Source of the DNA: Natronomonas salinimetallica
Lineage (GTDB): Archaea > Halobacteriota > Halobacteria > Halobacteriales > Haloarculaceae
Direction of reading: 5' to 3'
DNA: 64,000 nt
Assembly: GCF_013839515.1 (NCBI RefSeq)
Contig: NZ_JACDNQ010000002.1
Coordinates: 1 to 64,000 of the forward strand
Below, one piece after another: positions 1-7,413 of this stretch (position 1 is the stretch's first letter; each line of letters starts with the position of its first letter). Below the pieces are notes generated by a model. The model ran no database searches. It was not told the DNA's origin and worked only from the letters and a program-made list of their open reading frames with translations. The position numbers and the translations under genes were made by a program.

Positions 1-99
1 TTCATCCAGATGCCGGACAATCTCGATCCGACGATCTCCACTCATTACCTTCCAGTCTCATTCCATGCCCATAACTTCCGTCACTCATTACGCTCTCGT

Positions 100-270
100 G
101 AACGCCGAACACGCCACACCCCTCGCGGGGCCGACGTATCGCGCACGAACCCGGTATCGCCTCGCCGGACCCCGTTCGGCAGGCGAGAAGTTGCCAGCGG
201 GGACACGGGACTGGCCCGCTGTCCCGCGCTGGAATCCTCGCGCTTCAGCGCGGGGAGGATGTCAATCGTC
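100..270 (+). mobile_element. Possible right-end scar of an IS1341-type (tnpB) element
   Basis: At 213-245 there is a hairpin with arms CCCGCGCTG and CAGCGCGGG, followed directly by GGAGGATGTCAA. A stem-loop followed by GAGGATGTCAA is what I remember from 3' ends of haloarchaeal IS1341-type tnpB genes, where the end also encodes the guide (omega) RNA scaffold. No TnpB reading frame with its zinc-ribbon cysteines is recognisable upstream, so if this is right only a decayed end remains. The assignment rests on memory of the end sequence. Confidence 0.3.
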
Positions 271-560
271 GCCTTCTGCCCCGCGATCCCAGACGTTCGA
301 GACGGGGTCCCCGGCCGGCGGTGTGTGGTCGATCTCTCCGAGGGTACGTGTGTCCTTCATCGTATCTCGTTGGGAGAGCCTCTCAGTACCTAATTCTTTC
401 GCCCGTCTGAGGTCCAGGGGATATCGCAGTAGACGTTCGACGGCGGCCGCCAACGACCGCTGTACCGTTTGGAACGGGACGGGCAGCGGGCGACGGTCGG
501 AGCCGCCCGGCGGGTCGACGGGGCGAGTGTCTCGGGGCTTGCCCCCGAGGTATTTCACAC

Positions 561-674
561 TGATACTGACGGACAAAAGAATGTACACACGACGCACGAG
601 GATCACGCCGTTCGACGGAGCGAACGGCGAATCACTCGTGAGTCGGTTTCATTTGATTTCGTCCACCAGTATGA
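561..674 (+). repeat. 114-bp MITE-like element, copy 1
   Basis: Nearly identical (112 of 114 bases) to 30485-30598, which is in the opposite orientation. Ends are imperfect inverted repeats: TGATACTGACGGAC at 561-574 against GTCCACCAGTATGA at 661-674 (11 of 14 positions pair). A central perfect stem has arms CGCCGTTCG (606-614) and CGAACGGCG (621-629). No transposase is encoded and no clear target-site duplication is seen. It ends 43 nt before the start codon of the pilin-like gene at 718, so it could supply or alter that gene's promoter. Confidence 0.75.
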
Positions 675-717
675 ATCGGCCGGGGGATTCATACCCGACC
701 GAGGCCTATCGTCGGGA

Positions 718-2172
718 ATGGCAGATCGCGCCGTCTCGAACACCGTCGGGATCGTACTCATCCTCGGGATGACGGTCCTCTCCGTCGGGGTGTTGCTCGC
801 CGTCGGCGGTGCCGCGGTCGACGATACGCGCGCGGACGCCGAGCGCTCCCAGATGGAGAACTCGATGTCGGCGTTCTCCTCGAAGGCCAGCCTCGTCGGA
901 TTGGGCGAGTCCGGCGACCAGCGGTTCTCGTTGGGACGGGCCACCGAAGGACACGTTACCGTCCGTGAGGACGCCGGGAACGTCAAGATCTGGATCGAAA
1001 ACGGCACCAGCGACGACGCCGACGAGGGCGGCGACGACGACGATGTCGAGCCCACGGAGGTCGCCAACACCTCAATAGGTGCCCTCGTCTACGAGAACGA
1101 CGGGCGGGAAATTGCCTATCAGGGCGGCGGCGTCTGGGAGCGACAGGGCGATTTTAGCCGAATGATCTCCCCGCCGGAGTTCCACTACCGCGCAGAGACG
1201 CTGACGTTTCCCATTATACGCGTGACCGGGAGCGGATCGGCCTCGGGTGACGTCCGAGGAACAGTCGGTCGGGAAGGCGACTCGCGTGGATTGTATCCGA
1301 ACGCCACGAGGGAGAACCCCCTCGAGAACCCCCTCGAGAACGGGACGGCGTACGTCGAAATCGAAAGCGAATACTGCCGTGGATGGCAGTCGTTCTTCGA
1401 GAGCAGGACGCAGGGTGAGGTCGACGAGGGATGCGACGATGGGGACGAGAACGTCCTTAGATTGAATCTGACCGTCTCGATCGATCCGACGTTCGGGTCC
1501 GCCGTAACGTCGAAAAGTGTCTACAGTCCGGGCAACGCGAACGTCTCGAACAACCGAAACGGGGTTTCGGCACCGTCGGCCAGTTCGATGATCGAGGACG
1601 CGATCGCGGACTGTGAGGACTGGGGTTCGCTCGGTTCGTCCGTGTCGTCAGGGACACACTGTACGGAAGATCCAGCCGACATCGGGGACCTGACGATCGA
1701 TACCGGTGGCGGCGACGTGGACGTTGTAATAAACGACGTCGATGACAACGGCGTTACCGACGCGGACGTCACGGTGAACGGCGGCGGAAACGCGACCGTC
1801 TACCTGAAAAGCGAGGCGGGGATCGATATCGCCGGTGGTGACGGCCTGAACGTCGATGCTGACCCCGAACAGTTCCTCGTGTACGTCCACTCCGACGCCG
1901 ACGAGATCGTCTTCTCGGGGAATGTCGAGTACAACGGTGGACTCTACGCGCCCAACGCCCGGCTGACCGGCTCCAGTGGGAAGTGCAAGGGCGGTGGTGG
2001 CGGTACGATCACGGTGACCGGCTCCGTCGTCGTCGACGAGTTCTGCTTCCAATCGAAGTCCACCGAGTTCATACACGACGAAAAGATGAACGACATCGAT
2101 CCGGATCTGGGTGCCGATACGCTCAGTTATTTACACGTAAGCGAGAACACGGTCCGCGTCGAGATCGGCTGA
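718..2172 (+). CDS. Pilin-like surface protein (DUF7289-type)
   Basis: The 484-residue product starts MADRAVSNTVG, which fits the archaeal prepilin-peptidase (PibD) pattern Arg-Ala-Val-Ser followed by a hydrophobic helix (about residues 9-33). A long acidic, Gly/Asn/Thr-rich exported region follows. The C-terminal third (about 310-470) is a beta-rich stretch with two cysteines in GKCKGG and EFCF, as in the large haloarchaeal pilin-like proteins I associate with DUF7289. The ATG at 718 was chosen because the longer in-frame start at 469 runs through the 114-bp repeat and would bury the signal. It converges with the pilus operon, stops 4 bp apart. It is probably a minor pilin or adhesin; its exact role is unknown. 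Confidence 0.75.
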   Translation: MADRAVSNTVGIVLILGMTVLSVGVLLAVGGAAVDDTRADAERSQMENSMSAFSSKASLVGLGESGDQRFSLGRATEGHVTVREDAGNVKIWIENGTSDDADEGGDDDDVEPTEVANTSIGALVYENDGREIAYQGGGVWERQGDFSRMISPPEFHYRAETLTFPIIRVTGSGSASGDVRGTVGREGDSRGLYPNATRENPLENPLENGTAYVEIESEYCRGWQSFFESRTQGEVDEGCDDGDENVLRLNLTVSIDPTFGSAVTSKSVYSPGNANVSNNRNGVSAPSASSMIEDAIADCEDWGSLGSSVSSGTHCTEDPADIGDLTIDTGGGDVDVVINDVDDNGVTDADVTVNGGGNATVYLKSEAGIDIAGGDGLNVDADPEQFLVYVHSDADEIVFSGNVEYNGGLYAPNARLTGSSGKCKGGGGGTITVTGSVVVDEFCFQSKSTEFIHDEKMNDIDPDLGADTLSYLHVSENTVRVEIG

Positions 2173-2176
2173 CGGC

Positions 2177-2944
2177 TCACCGCTCGAAACGTACCCCGAT
2201 CGGCGCGAGAGGGGCCGAAACGCGGTTCGTATCGACCTGGAGGGTTTTTCCGTCATTCAATACCTCGCCGTTTTTCGTCGTCTCGAGGGCGGCCTGTCGC
2301 TCGAAGTACCGTCCCCAGGCGTCACTTCGGGGGGAATCAACAGTGATTTTCACCGTATCGGCCGAGGAGACGCCCGGGGACGGTATCGCCGTCGGACGCG
2401 CGGCCCGTGTAGTGATCCGTAGCGTACCATCGGTCGATATCCCGGCTCCTCTGTGTTCTCCCCGGGTCGAGATGAGCGGGACCACAACTTGCTCCGAGGT
2501 GGTTCGAAACGGCGGCTCTCGGAGCATCACGGCGCTGCCGCCGTCGGTTCGGAGTATCGCGCCGTTCATGTACACGATCTCGGTGTCCCCCTGTTCGTAC
2601 ACGATCGGATCAACGCGTGTCGAGACGTTCGTGTCCGGGGCGTCAGCGTCCTCGATGGTGACGTTCACCGGCTCCCCGTACCGCAACGTCTCCCCGGAGA
2701 GCCGCATCTCCGTCGCCCGGCTCGGCGCGCCGTCGCGGTAGACGTCCTTGACGTTGTCGGCGAGGATGTCGAAGGCCCGCTCGACGTTGTTGATCCGCTC
2801 GGCGTCCTGTCGGTCTTCGAGCGTCGCGAACCCGACCGTCGTCACGACGCCGACCGAGAGGGCGATGAGCGAGAAGATCAACACGTAGCCGACGACGTCG
2901 CTGACCGCACGGCCGTCGGATCCGAACCCGACACCGACCGTCAT
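2177..2944 (-). CDS. Pilin-like membrane protein (DUF7289-type)
   Basis: The 255-residue product has a prepilin-like start: a short charged leader ending GRAVSDVVG, then a hydrophobic helix (about residues 17-42) with a long beta-rich extracellular part. The Arg-Ala-Val-Ser site and helix closely match the start of the protein encoded at 718-2172, so the two are likely paralogues. It is the last gene of the minus-strand pilus operon and overlaps the preceding gene by 4 bp, suggesting translational coupling. Likely a minor pilin, cleaved by prepilin peptidase; the family has no assigned biochemical function that I know of. Confidence 0.75.
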   Translation of the reverse strand: MTVGVGFGSDGRAVSDVVGYVLIFSLIALSVGVVTTVGFATLEDRQDAERINNVERAFDILADNVKDVYRDGAPSRATEMRLSGETLRYGEPVNVTIEDADAPDTNVSTRVDPIVYEQGDTEIVYMNGAILRTDGGSAVMLREPPFRTTSEQVVVPLISTRGEHRGAGISTDGTLRITTRAARPTAIPSPGVSSADTVKITVDSPRSDAWGRYFERQAALETTKNGEVLNDGKTLQVDTNRVSAPLAPIGVRFER

Positions 2945-3405
2945 ACCGATTCCACCACCAGTTCCCCGTCGCTCTCGTCGTATCCGATACCGACAGGGCC
3001 GCCGCTGACGGTCACCCCCTCCACGTTGGTTTCGCTCCGAAACGCGACCGATACGACTACCTCGGGGTCCGAGGTCCGGAGTTCTACCGTTCCGACACTT
3101 TCGGTGCTGTCGTGGCTGATATCGATCGTATACCCGCCCGCGGCGGTTCGATCCTGGAGGTCGGATCGGAGCCCCAGTTCCGATAGGTCTTCGGCCCCTC
3201 CGGCCCGGACCAGCCGATCCGCACCCGAGAGTTCCGCGGCGAGTTGCTGGCCGACCACGGAGAGTTCGTCGTGGGTGACGGCCCGCGTCTGGCTCCGGAC
3301 CATCCCCGACCCGGCGATCAAGAGCGCCGAAAACAACATGGTGGCGATGGCGAGGTTCAACACGTAGCCGACCGCGATCGAGACACCTCGATCGTCGCTA
3401 TTCAT
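2941..3405 (-). CDS. Small pilin-like protein (DUF7266-type)
   Basis: The 154-residue product starts with a leader ending DDRGVSIAVGY, fitting a class III (prepilin-type) signal with the predicted cut after Arg-Gly, followed by one hydrophobic helix (about residues 9-33) and a soluble domain. Overlaps the genes on both sides (8 bp upstream, 4 bp downstream), so it belongs to the same transcript as the secretion ATPase. I associate the sequence with haloarchaeal DUF7266. Likely a minor pilin or pilus-tip component; that role is inferred from the signal and the operon. Confidence 0.72.
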   Translation of the reverse strand: MNSDDRGVSIAVGYVLNLAIATMLFSALLIAGSGMVRSQTRAVTHDELSVVGQQLAAELSGADRLVRAGGAEDLSELGLRSDLQDRTAAGGYTIDISHDSTESVGTVELRTSDPEVVVSVAFRSETNVEGVTVSGGPVGIGYDESDGELVVESV

Positions 3406-4303
3406 CGGGCTCCCCCGGCGCGATGCGTACCGTTCGTTCGTAACTCAATTTCGGTGTGTCCATTCGGATTCTGATCCCGTCGAGACTGTAGATGACGACG
3501 CTCGCATCGGTCCCCGAGAGACTCGAATCGCCTGGATCCGTACCCGATTGGACCACCAGATCGTACGTTCCGTAGGCGTTCGCGCCGTTCGTGAACGAGA
3601 CCTCGGTGACGGTCACGTTCGGCCAGTCGATCGCGCAGGAGTCGCCGCCGAACCGCTCGCCGGTGACGTTAAAACGGATCGGACCGTCGCCAGCGTCGGC
3701 GGTACAGTCCGGGGAGCCGACGCTTTCAGCGACGACGAGATCGCTACTCGCGTTCTCGTCGATATATACGTACCGGCGCTCCCCGCCCAGATCGATCTCG
3801 AAGGGTTCATCCTCGGTCAGATTCAGCTCCGGCATGGACCCCGGCTCGAAAACGATCTCGAATGCCCTGACATTGTCCCCGTCGTCGACGGTCCAGTCGG
3901 CGAACTCGCCCGAGGCCGTTTCCTCGAGACGGAGGCCCCGCGTCGATCCCCCGGCGTGCTCCGTCGTTGTCGCCGCACCGCGTCTGAGGTGCATCTCGGC
4001 GTGGGCGTCGTCGATTTCCCCGATTCCGCTCTCGACTGCGGTTTCGATATCGCTGGCCGTCGAGTGATCCTCGTTAGCGTTCTCGGCCACGAGCAATCCG
4101 GTGACCGAATCCACCACCCCGTTCTGGTACTCCAAGGCCTCCCCCGTCGGATCCCCGCCGCGGGTCGCCACGTTGTCGGCGTAGATCGCGGCGTTGAGAA
4201 GCACCCCGAGCGTGACGAACATCACGGCGAGGACGATGCCCGTGACGAGGATCATCTGCCCGCGATCACTCACTTGCGCCAGACGGTCGCTCACTTGCGC
4301 CAC
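3398..4303 (-). CDS. Pilin-like exported protein (DUF7261-type)
   Basis: The 301-residue product carries SDRGQMILVTG near its start, a prepilin-like Arg-Gly-Gln-Met site before a hydrophobic helix (about residues 15-40). The remainder is acidic and beta-rich and probably faces outside. The leader contains a small internal duplication, AQVSDRLAQVSDR, mirrored at the DNA level, so the true start may be the second unit. It overlaps the upstream gene by 13 bp and the downstream one by 8 bp. I associate it with DUF7261. Probable pilus component. Confidence 0.7.
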   Translation of the reverse strand: MAQVSDRLAQVSDRGQMILVTGIVLAVMFVTLGVLLNAAIYADNVATRGGDPTGEALEYQNGVVDSVTGLLVAENANEDHSTASDIETAVESGIGEIDDAHAEMHLRRGAATTTEHAGGSTRGLRLEETASGEFADWTVDDGDNVRAFEIVFEPGSMPELNLTEDEPFEIDLGGERRYVYIDENASSDLVVAESVGSPDCTADAGDGPIRFNVTGERFGGDSCAIDWPNVTVTEVSFTNGANAYGTYDLVVQSGTDPGDSSLSGTDASVVIYSLDGIRIRMDTPKLSYERTVRIAPGEPDE

Positions 4304-4890
4304 GCGATCACCTCCACCTCGACGACGGCGTATAGCTGGCTGTCGGGGTCGGTGTCGGATACATAAAACGCGGCGGCGGAATCGGCTTCGACCTCGGCCA
4401 GCGTCGGGTCGTTATCGTCGACCGACAACTGCGAGCCGTCGTAGAGCCCGACCGTCCGGGTCGCCGAGACCGCGTTGTCGCTCGGCTCGCCCATCCGAAC
4501 CATCGTCTCGGTGTCGGTGCCGCCACCGTCGGGATAGCGGACGACGACGTTGAACGCGATCTGTCGGCTCGACAGCGTCCCGTTCAGGTCCGCCCCGAAG
4601 CCGTTCGGGGGACCTTTGGCATATGTGCCTGAATCGGGCGTCCCGGCGAACGCGCCGTCGCCGTCGTCGGCGCTTTCGTTCCAATACAGCACCGCCCGCG
4701 TGAGGTTTCCGTTCTCGGTCGACGCCGCGAGAAGTCCCTCGATCGTCGCCTGATGTTGGTTCTCGACGTGCTGGTTCGAGGTGCTCGCCGACAGCGGCGT
4801 GACGGCGGCCGCCTGGGTGGCGAAGACCAGCCCGCTGACTAGCAACACGGCGGCGGCAAACGCCTCGACGGTGTGGGCCTGTCCGCGCAC
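4291..4890 (-). CDS. Pilin-like exported protein (DUF7288-type)
   Basis: The 199-residue product starts MRGQAHTVEAFAAAVLLVSG: an Arg-Gly-Gln-Ala site at the very N-terminus and a hydrophobic helix to about residue 30, then a soluble domain. A leader this short is typical of the small pilin-like proteins in haloarchaeal pilus loci. It sits 1 bp from the upstream gene and overlaps the next by 13 bp. I associate it with DUF7288. The function is inferred from context only. Confidence 0.7.
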   Translation of the reverse strand: MRGQAHTVEAFAAAVLLVSGLVFATQAAAVTPLSASTSNQHVENQHQATIEGLLAASTENGNLTRAVLYWNESADDGDGAFAGTPDSGTYAKGPPNGFGADLNGTLSSRQIAFNVVVRYPDGGGTDTETMVRMGEPSDNAVSATRTVGLYDGSQLSVDDNDPTLAEVEADSAAAFYVSDTDPDSQLYAVVEVEVIAWRK

Positions 4891-4891
4891 G

Positions 4892-5398
4892 CTACCACAC
4901 CCTGACGGTCAGCCGGTATAGTTTTCCGTCGATCGAGACGGTTCGGGTCGCCACGGCCTCGGTACTCGGCTCCGGGCCGCCCATCGGCTGTTGTAAGTCC
5001 GCGGAGGCCCACTCGGGTCTCGCGGGGTCGGAGACCGGAGCGTCCAGTTCGTGGATCGTGACGTTGAGGTTTCGGTCCTCGAACGGCGGTGAGCCGTCGA
5101 ACTCACTGAACCCGGCCGTCTTTTCACACTCCGTCCCTTCGACGACCTCCCCGAAGAACTCCGCAACACAACCGACCGATAGAATCCCCGGTTCGGCCGT
5201 CGAGGCGGCCAACACGTCGCCGGATAGCGTCGTCGCGGCCCGGTCTGCGGTCATGGACGCCGACCCCGTCCCGCCGGCGACGGGATCGAAGACGGTCGGC
5301 GCATACGCGACGACGAACACCAGCGTCAACAGGAACACCCCCATCCCGACGCCGAAATCGATCGTCGTCTGGCCGCGTACGGTCTCTGTCGTCCTCAT
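4892..5398 (-). CDS. Pilin-like exported protein (DUF7287-type)
   Basis: The 168-residue product has TVRGQTTIDFGVGMG near the start, an Arg-Gly-Gln-Thr site, then a helix rich in Leu/Val to about residue 36. A Thr-Ile-Asp-Phe run after the cut site is what I recall of DUF7287. The exported part holds two cysteines (VGCVAEFF and TECEKT) that may pair outside the cell. It overlaps the TadC-like gene by 4 bp, so it is the first pilin-like gene after the machinery genes. Confidence 0.7.
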   Translation of the reverse strand: MRTTETVRGQTTIDFGVGMGVFLLTLVFVVAYAPTVFDPVAGGTGSASMTADRAATTLSGDVLAASTAEPGILSVGCVAEFFGEVVEGTECEKTAGFSEFDGSPPFEDRNLNVTIHELDAPVSDPARPEWASADLQQPMGGPEPSTEAVATRTVSIDGKLYRLTVRVW

Positions 5399-7413
5399 AC
5401 GAACAGGAACACCACCAACGCGAGTGTCGGCAACACGATGACGAATTTCAGGCTCGCCAGTACGCTGACCTCACGGATGTAGCCCGCGACGACGCCGGAG
5501 ATGATCCCCTGGATGGTGACGGCGTGAAAGAACAACATCGTCAGTTCGTCGACGTCGATTCCGCCGCCGAACCCGCCGCCGGCACCGGGAGCGCCACCCC
5601 CCCCTCCTCCCCCCGCCTGGTCGACGAGCCCCGCCATCGTGTCGAGGAACTCGATCTTCAAAAGCACCATCACGCCGAGTAAGGTGACGTAGGTCATGAT
5701 AATGATGACCGTCTGCATCCGCGTCCTCGCTTTTCGGTCACGCTCGATGTCGTCTTGGTTTTCGGACGCCTGTGCGGCCGTCGAGAGGACCTGCGTGATC
5801 TGACTCGACGCCTCCTGGGCCTTGGAAATGAGTTTGACGGTGCGGGCCAGTCGGGGGATGTGGTAGGTGTTGTTGAACTCCAGAAGCGCCGTCCGCAGGC
5901 TCGTTCCGTAGTTCACCTTCGCGTACATCGTCTGAAATTCGTTCGCGAGCCGTCCCGACGAAGTGTCCGAGACGACCTTCAGTGACTCGAGAAGCGTCAT
6001 CCCGGTATCGTTCGCACTGGAGAGCTTCCGGAGAGTGTCCGAGAGGTTGTTGGTGATCGCCTTTCGCGAGCGGACGTTCCATTCATGAAAGACGGTGAGC
6101 GGGACGAGTGCGACGTACAGCGGCAAGTAGACCCAAAAGAAGGTGCCGCGTACGGGTGCCCCGATCATTCCATCGAGGGTCATCGGCGTCGCTCCCGATC
6201 GGATCGAGACGGCGAGGAGGACGGCCGACGCCGGGAGCGTGATCGCAAGCGTCGCGAGCGGGTACTCCCGAAAGAACAGGTGCGGTTTCTTTACGATCCC
6301 GATTGTGACGTGGGTCCCCTCACGGGACTTGATCCGACCGAAGATCCTGCCCCGGTCGCTATAGGACTCGACGAGGCCGAGACCGAACATACCACCGGCG
6401 TCGTGGGCCACCTCGCCGTCACTGGATCGGAGATAGCCGTCGCCGACCTCGTCGGAGACGACCGTCGAAACGAGGATCAAAAAGCCGACTCCGATAAGCG
6501 GGATCAAGCCGTAGACGGTCCCGTACAACAGCCTGTCCTGTGCGTCACCGAGCATCGACATGATGACCAAAATGATGATGAGAAGCAACGGGAAAAGCGA
6601 GAGCGTCATGTACATCTCGCCGAACAGTTCGAGGGTTTCGAGAACCGTCTCCTGTTCCTGTTTCGACGTCCGCATGTGCTTTTCTTTTTGATCTTCGAGA
6701 AAACGTTCCATGTCACCTCCGGAGTTGATGATCGAGAGCATATCGGTGAGAAACTGGCTCAGCTCATCGGAGGGCGTCTGCATCGACTGGTTTCGGATAG
6801 CGGTCCGGTAGTCGGTATCGAAATATTCGGTTTCGAGGACGATCGACTGGAACTCCTTTGCGACCTCGCCGTACGTGTCGTCCGCCCGGGCCATCGCCTG
6901 GAGGATCTCGAGTTGGTTGAGGCCGCCGACCGAGAGCGCGTACATGAACGAGACCGAATCCGAGAGCAGGACGTTGATTTCGCGTTTTCTCGCGTCGGCG
7001 TCGAGATACGGCTTTGCGACCATCCCGCCGAAGCCGGATCCGAACCCGATCGATCCGAAGACGAGTCCGGAGAACACGATCAAGAACGGGAGTTTCAGCT
7101 CGTTGATCGTCGAGAGGTACGGCTCCGAAACCGGGATGCCGAGCAGGATCGGCGGCTCCGTAATAAAAAACGAGACCAGCACCCATCCGAGTAGCGTCCC
7201 GGCAAGCCACATGACCACTCCAGCGAGAACGCCGATAGCGAGCGCCTTCGAGAGGTACAACTCGACCGTCTGTGACATCCGTGCCTCGGCCAGTTTCCGC
7301 TCGACGTCCCCGACGAAGTCGCTATCGTCGTCGAAGAGCCGCCGTGAAAGCGGATAGAAGGCGTCGGCGAGGACGTCTATCGTCCCCGCAGTCGGCGCTG
7401 ATCCGACGCTCAT
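5395..7413 (-). CDS. Type II/IV pilus inner-membrane protein with two TadC/GspF domains
   Basis: This 672-residue multi-spanning protein is the platform that partners the secretion ATPase in archaeal pilus assembly (PilC/TadC/ArlJ-like). Two T2SSF-type domains are visible, one near residues 145-250 (with SVGGLNQLEILQAMARA) and one near 455-565 (with TGMTLLESLKVVSDTSSG), each followed by paired hydrophobic helices. A glycine-only run with Ala/Pro lies near residues 600-620 between the last helices. Its start overlaps the ATPase stop by 4 bp. A two-domain layout is typical of haloarchaeal PilC proteins. Confidence 0.88.
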   Translation of the reverse strand: MSVGSAPTAGTIDVLADAFYPLSRRLFDDDSDFVGDVERKLAEARMSQTVELYLSKALAIGVLAGVVMWLAGTLLGWVLVSFFITEPPILLGIPVSEPYLSTINELKLPFLIVFSGLVFGSIGFGSGFGGMVAKPYLDADARKREINVLLSDSVSFMYALSVGGLNQLEILQAMARADDTYGEVAKEFQSIVLETEYFDTDYRTAIRNQSMQTPSDELSQFLTDMLSIINSGGDMERFLEDQKEKHMRTSKQEQETVLETLELFGEMYMTLSLFPLLLIIILVIMSMLGDAQDRLLYGTVYGLIPLIGVGFLILVSTVVSDEVGDGYLRSSDGEVAHDAGGMFGLGLVESYSDRGRIFGRIKSREGTHVTIGIVKKPHLFFREYPLATLAITLPASAVLLAVSIRSGATPMTLDGMIGAPVRGTFFWVYLPLYVALVPLTVFHEWNVRSRKAITNNLSDTLRKLSSANDTGMTLLESLKVVSDTSSGRLANEFQTMYAKVNYGTSLRTALLEFNNTYHIPRLARTVKLISKAQEASSQITQVLSTAAQASENQDDIERDRKARTRMQTVIIIMTYVTLLGVMVLLKIEFLDTMAGLVDQAGGGGGGGAPGAGGGFGGGIDVDELTMLFFHAVTIQGIISGVVAGYIREVSVLASLKFVIVLPTLALVVFLFV

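Larger units (their letters stand above)
1..717. other. Gene-free region before the pilus locus
   Basis: No convincing coding sequence is seen here; the open frames on both strands have the arginine/proline-rich look of GC-rich shadows. It contains a hairpin-ended stretch that may be an IS1341-type right end (about 207-270) and copy 1 of the 114-bp inverted-pair element (561-674). The first gene starts at 718. Confidence 0.6.

Noticed and set aside
4264-4303. Duplicated AQVSDR leader as a functional motif
   Set aside because: A short internal duplication in the leader that would be cut off anyway; most likely a neutral slippage event or a misplaced start.
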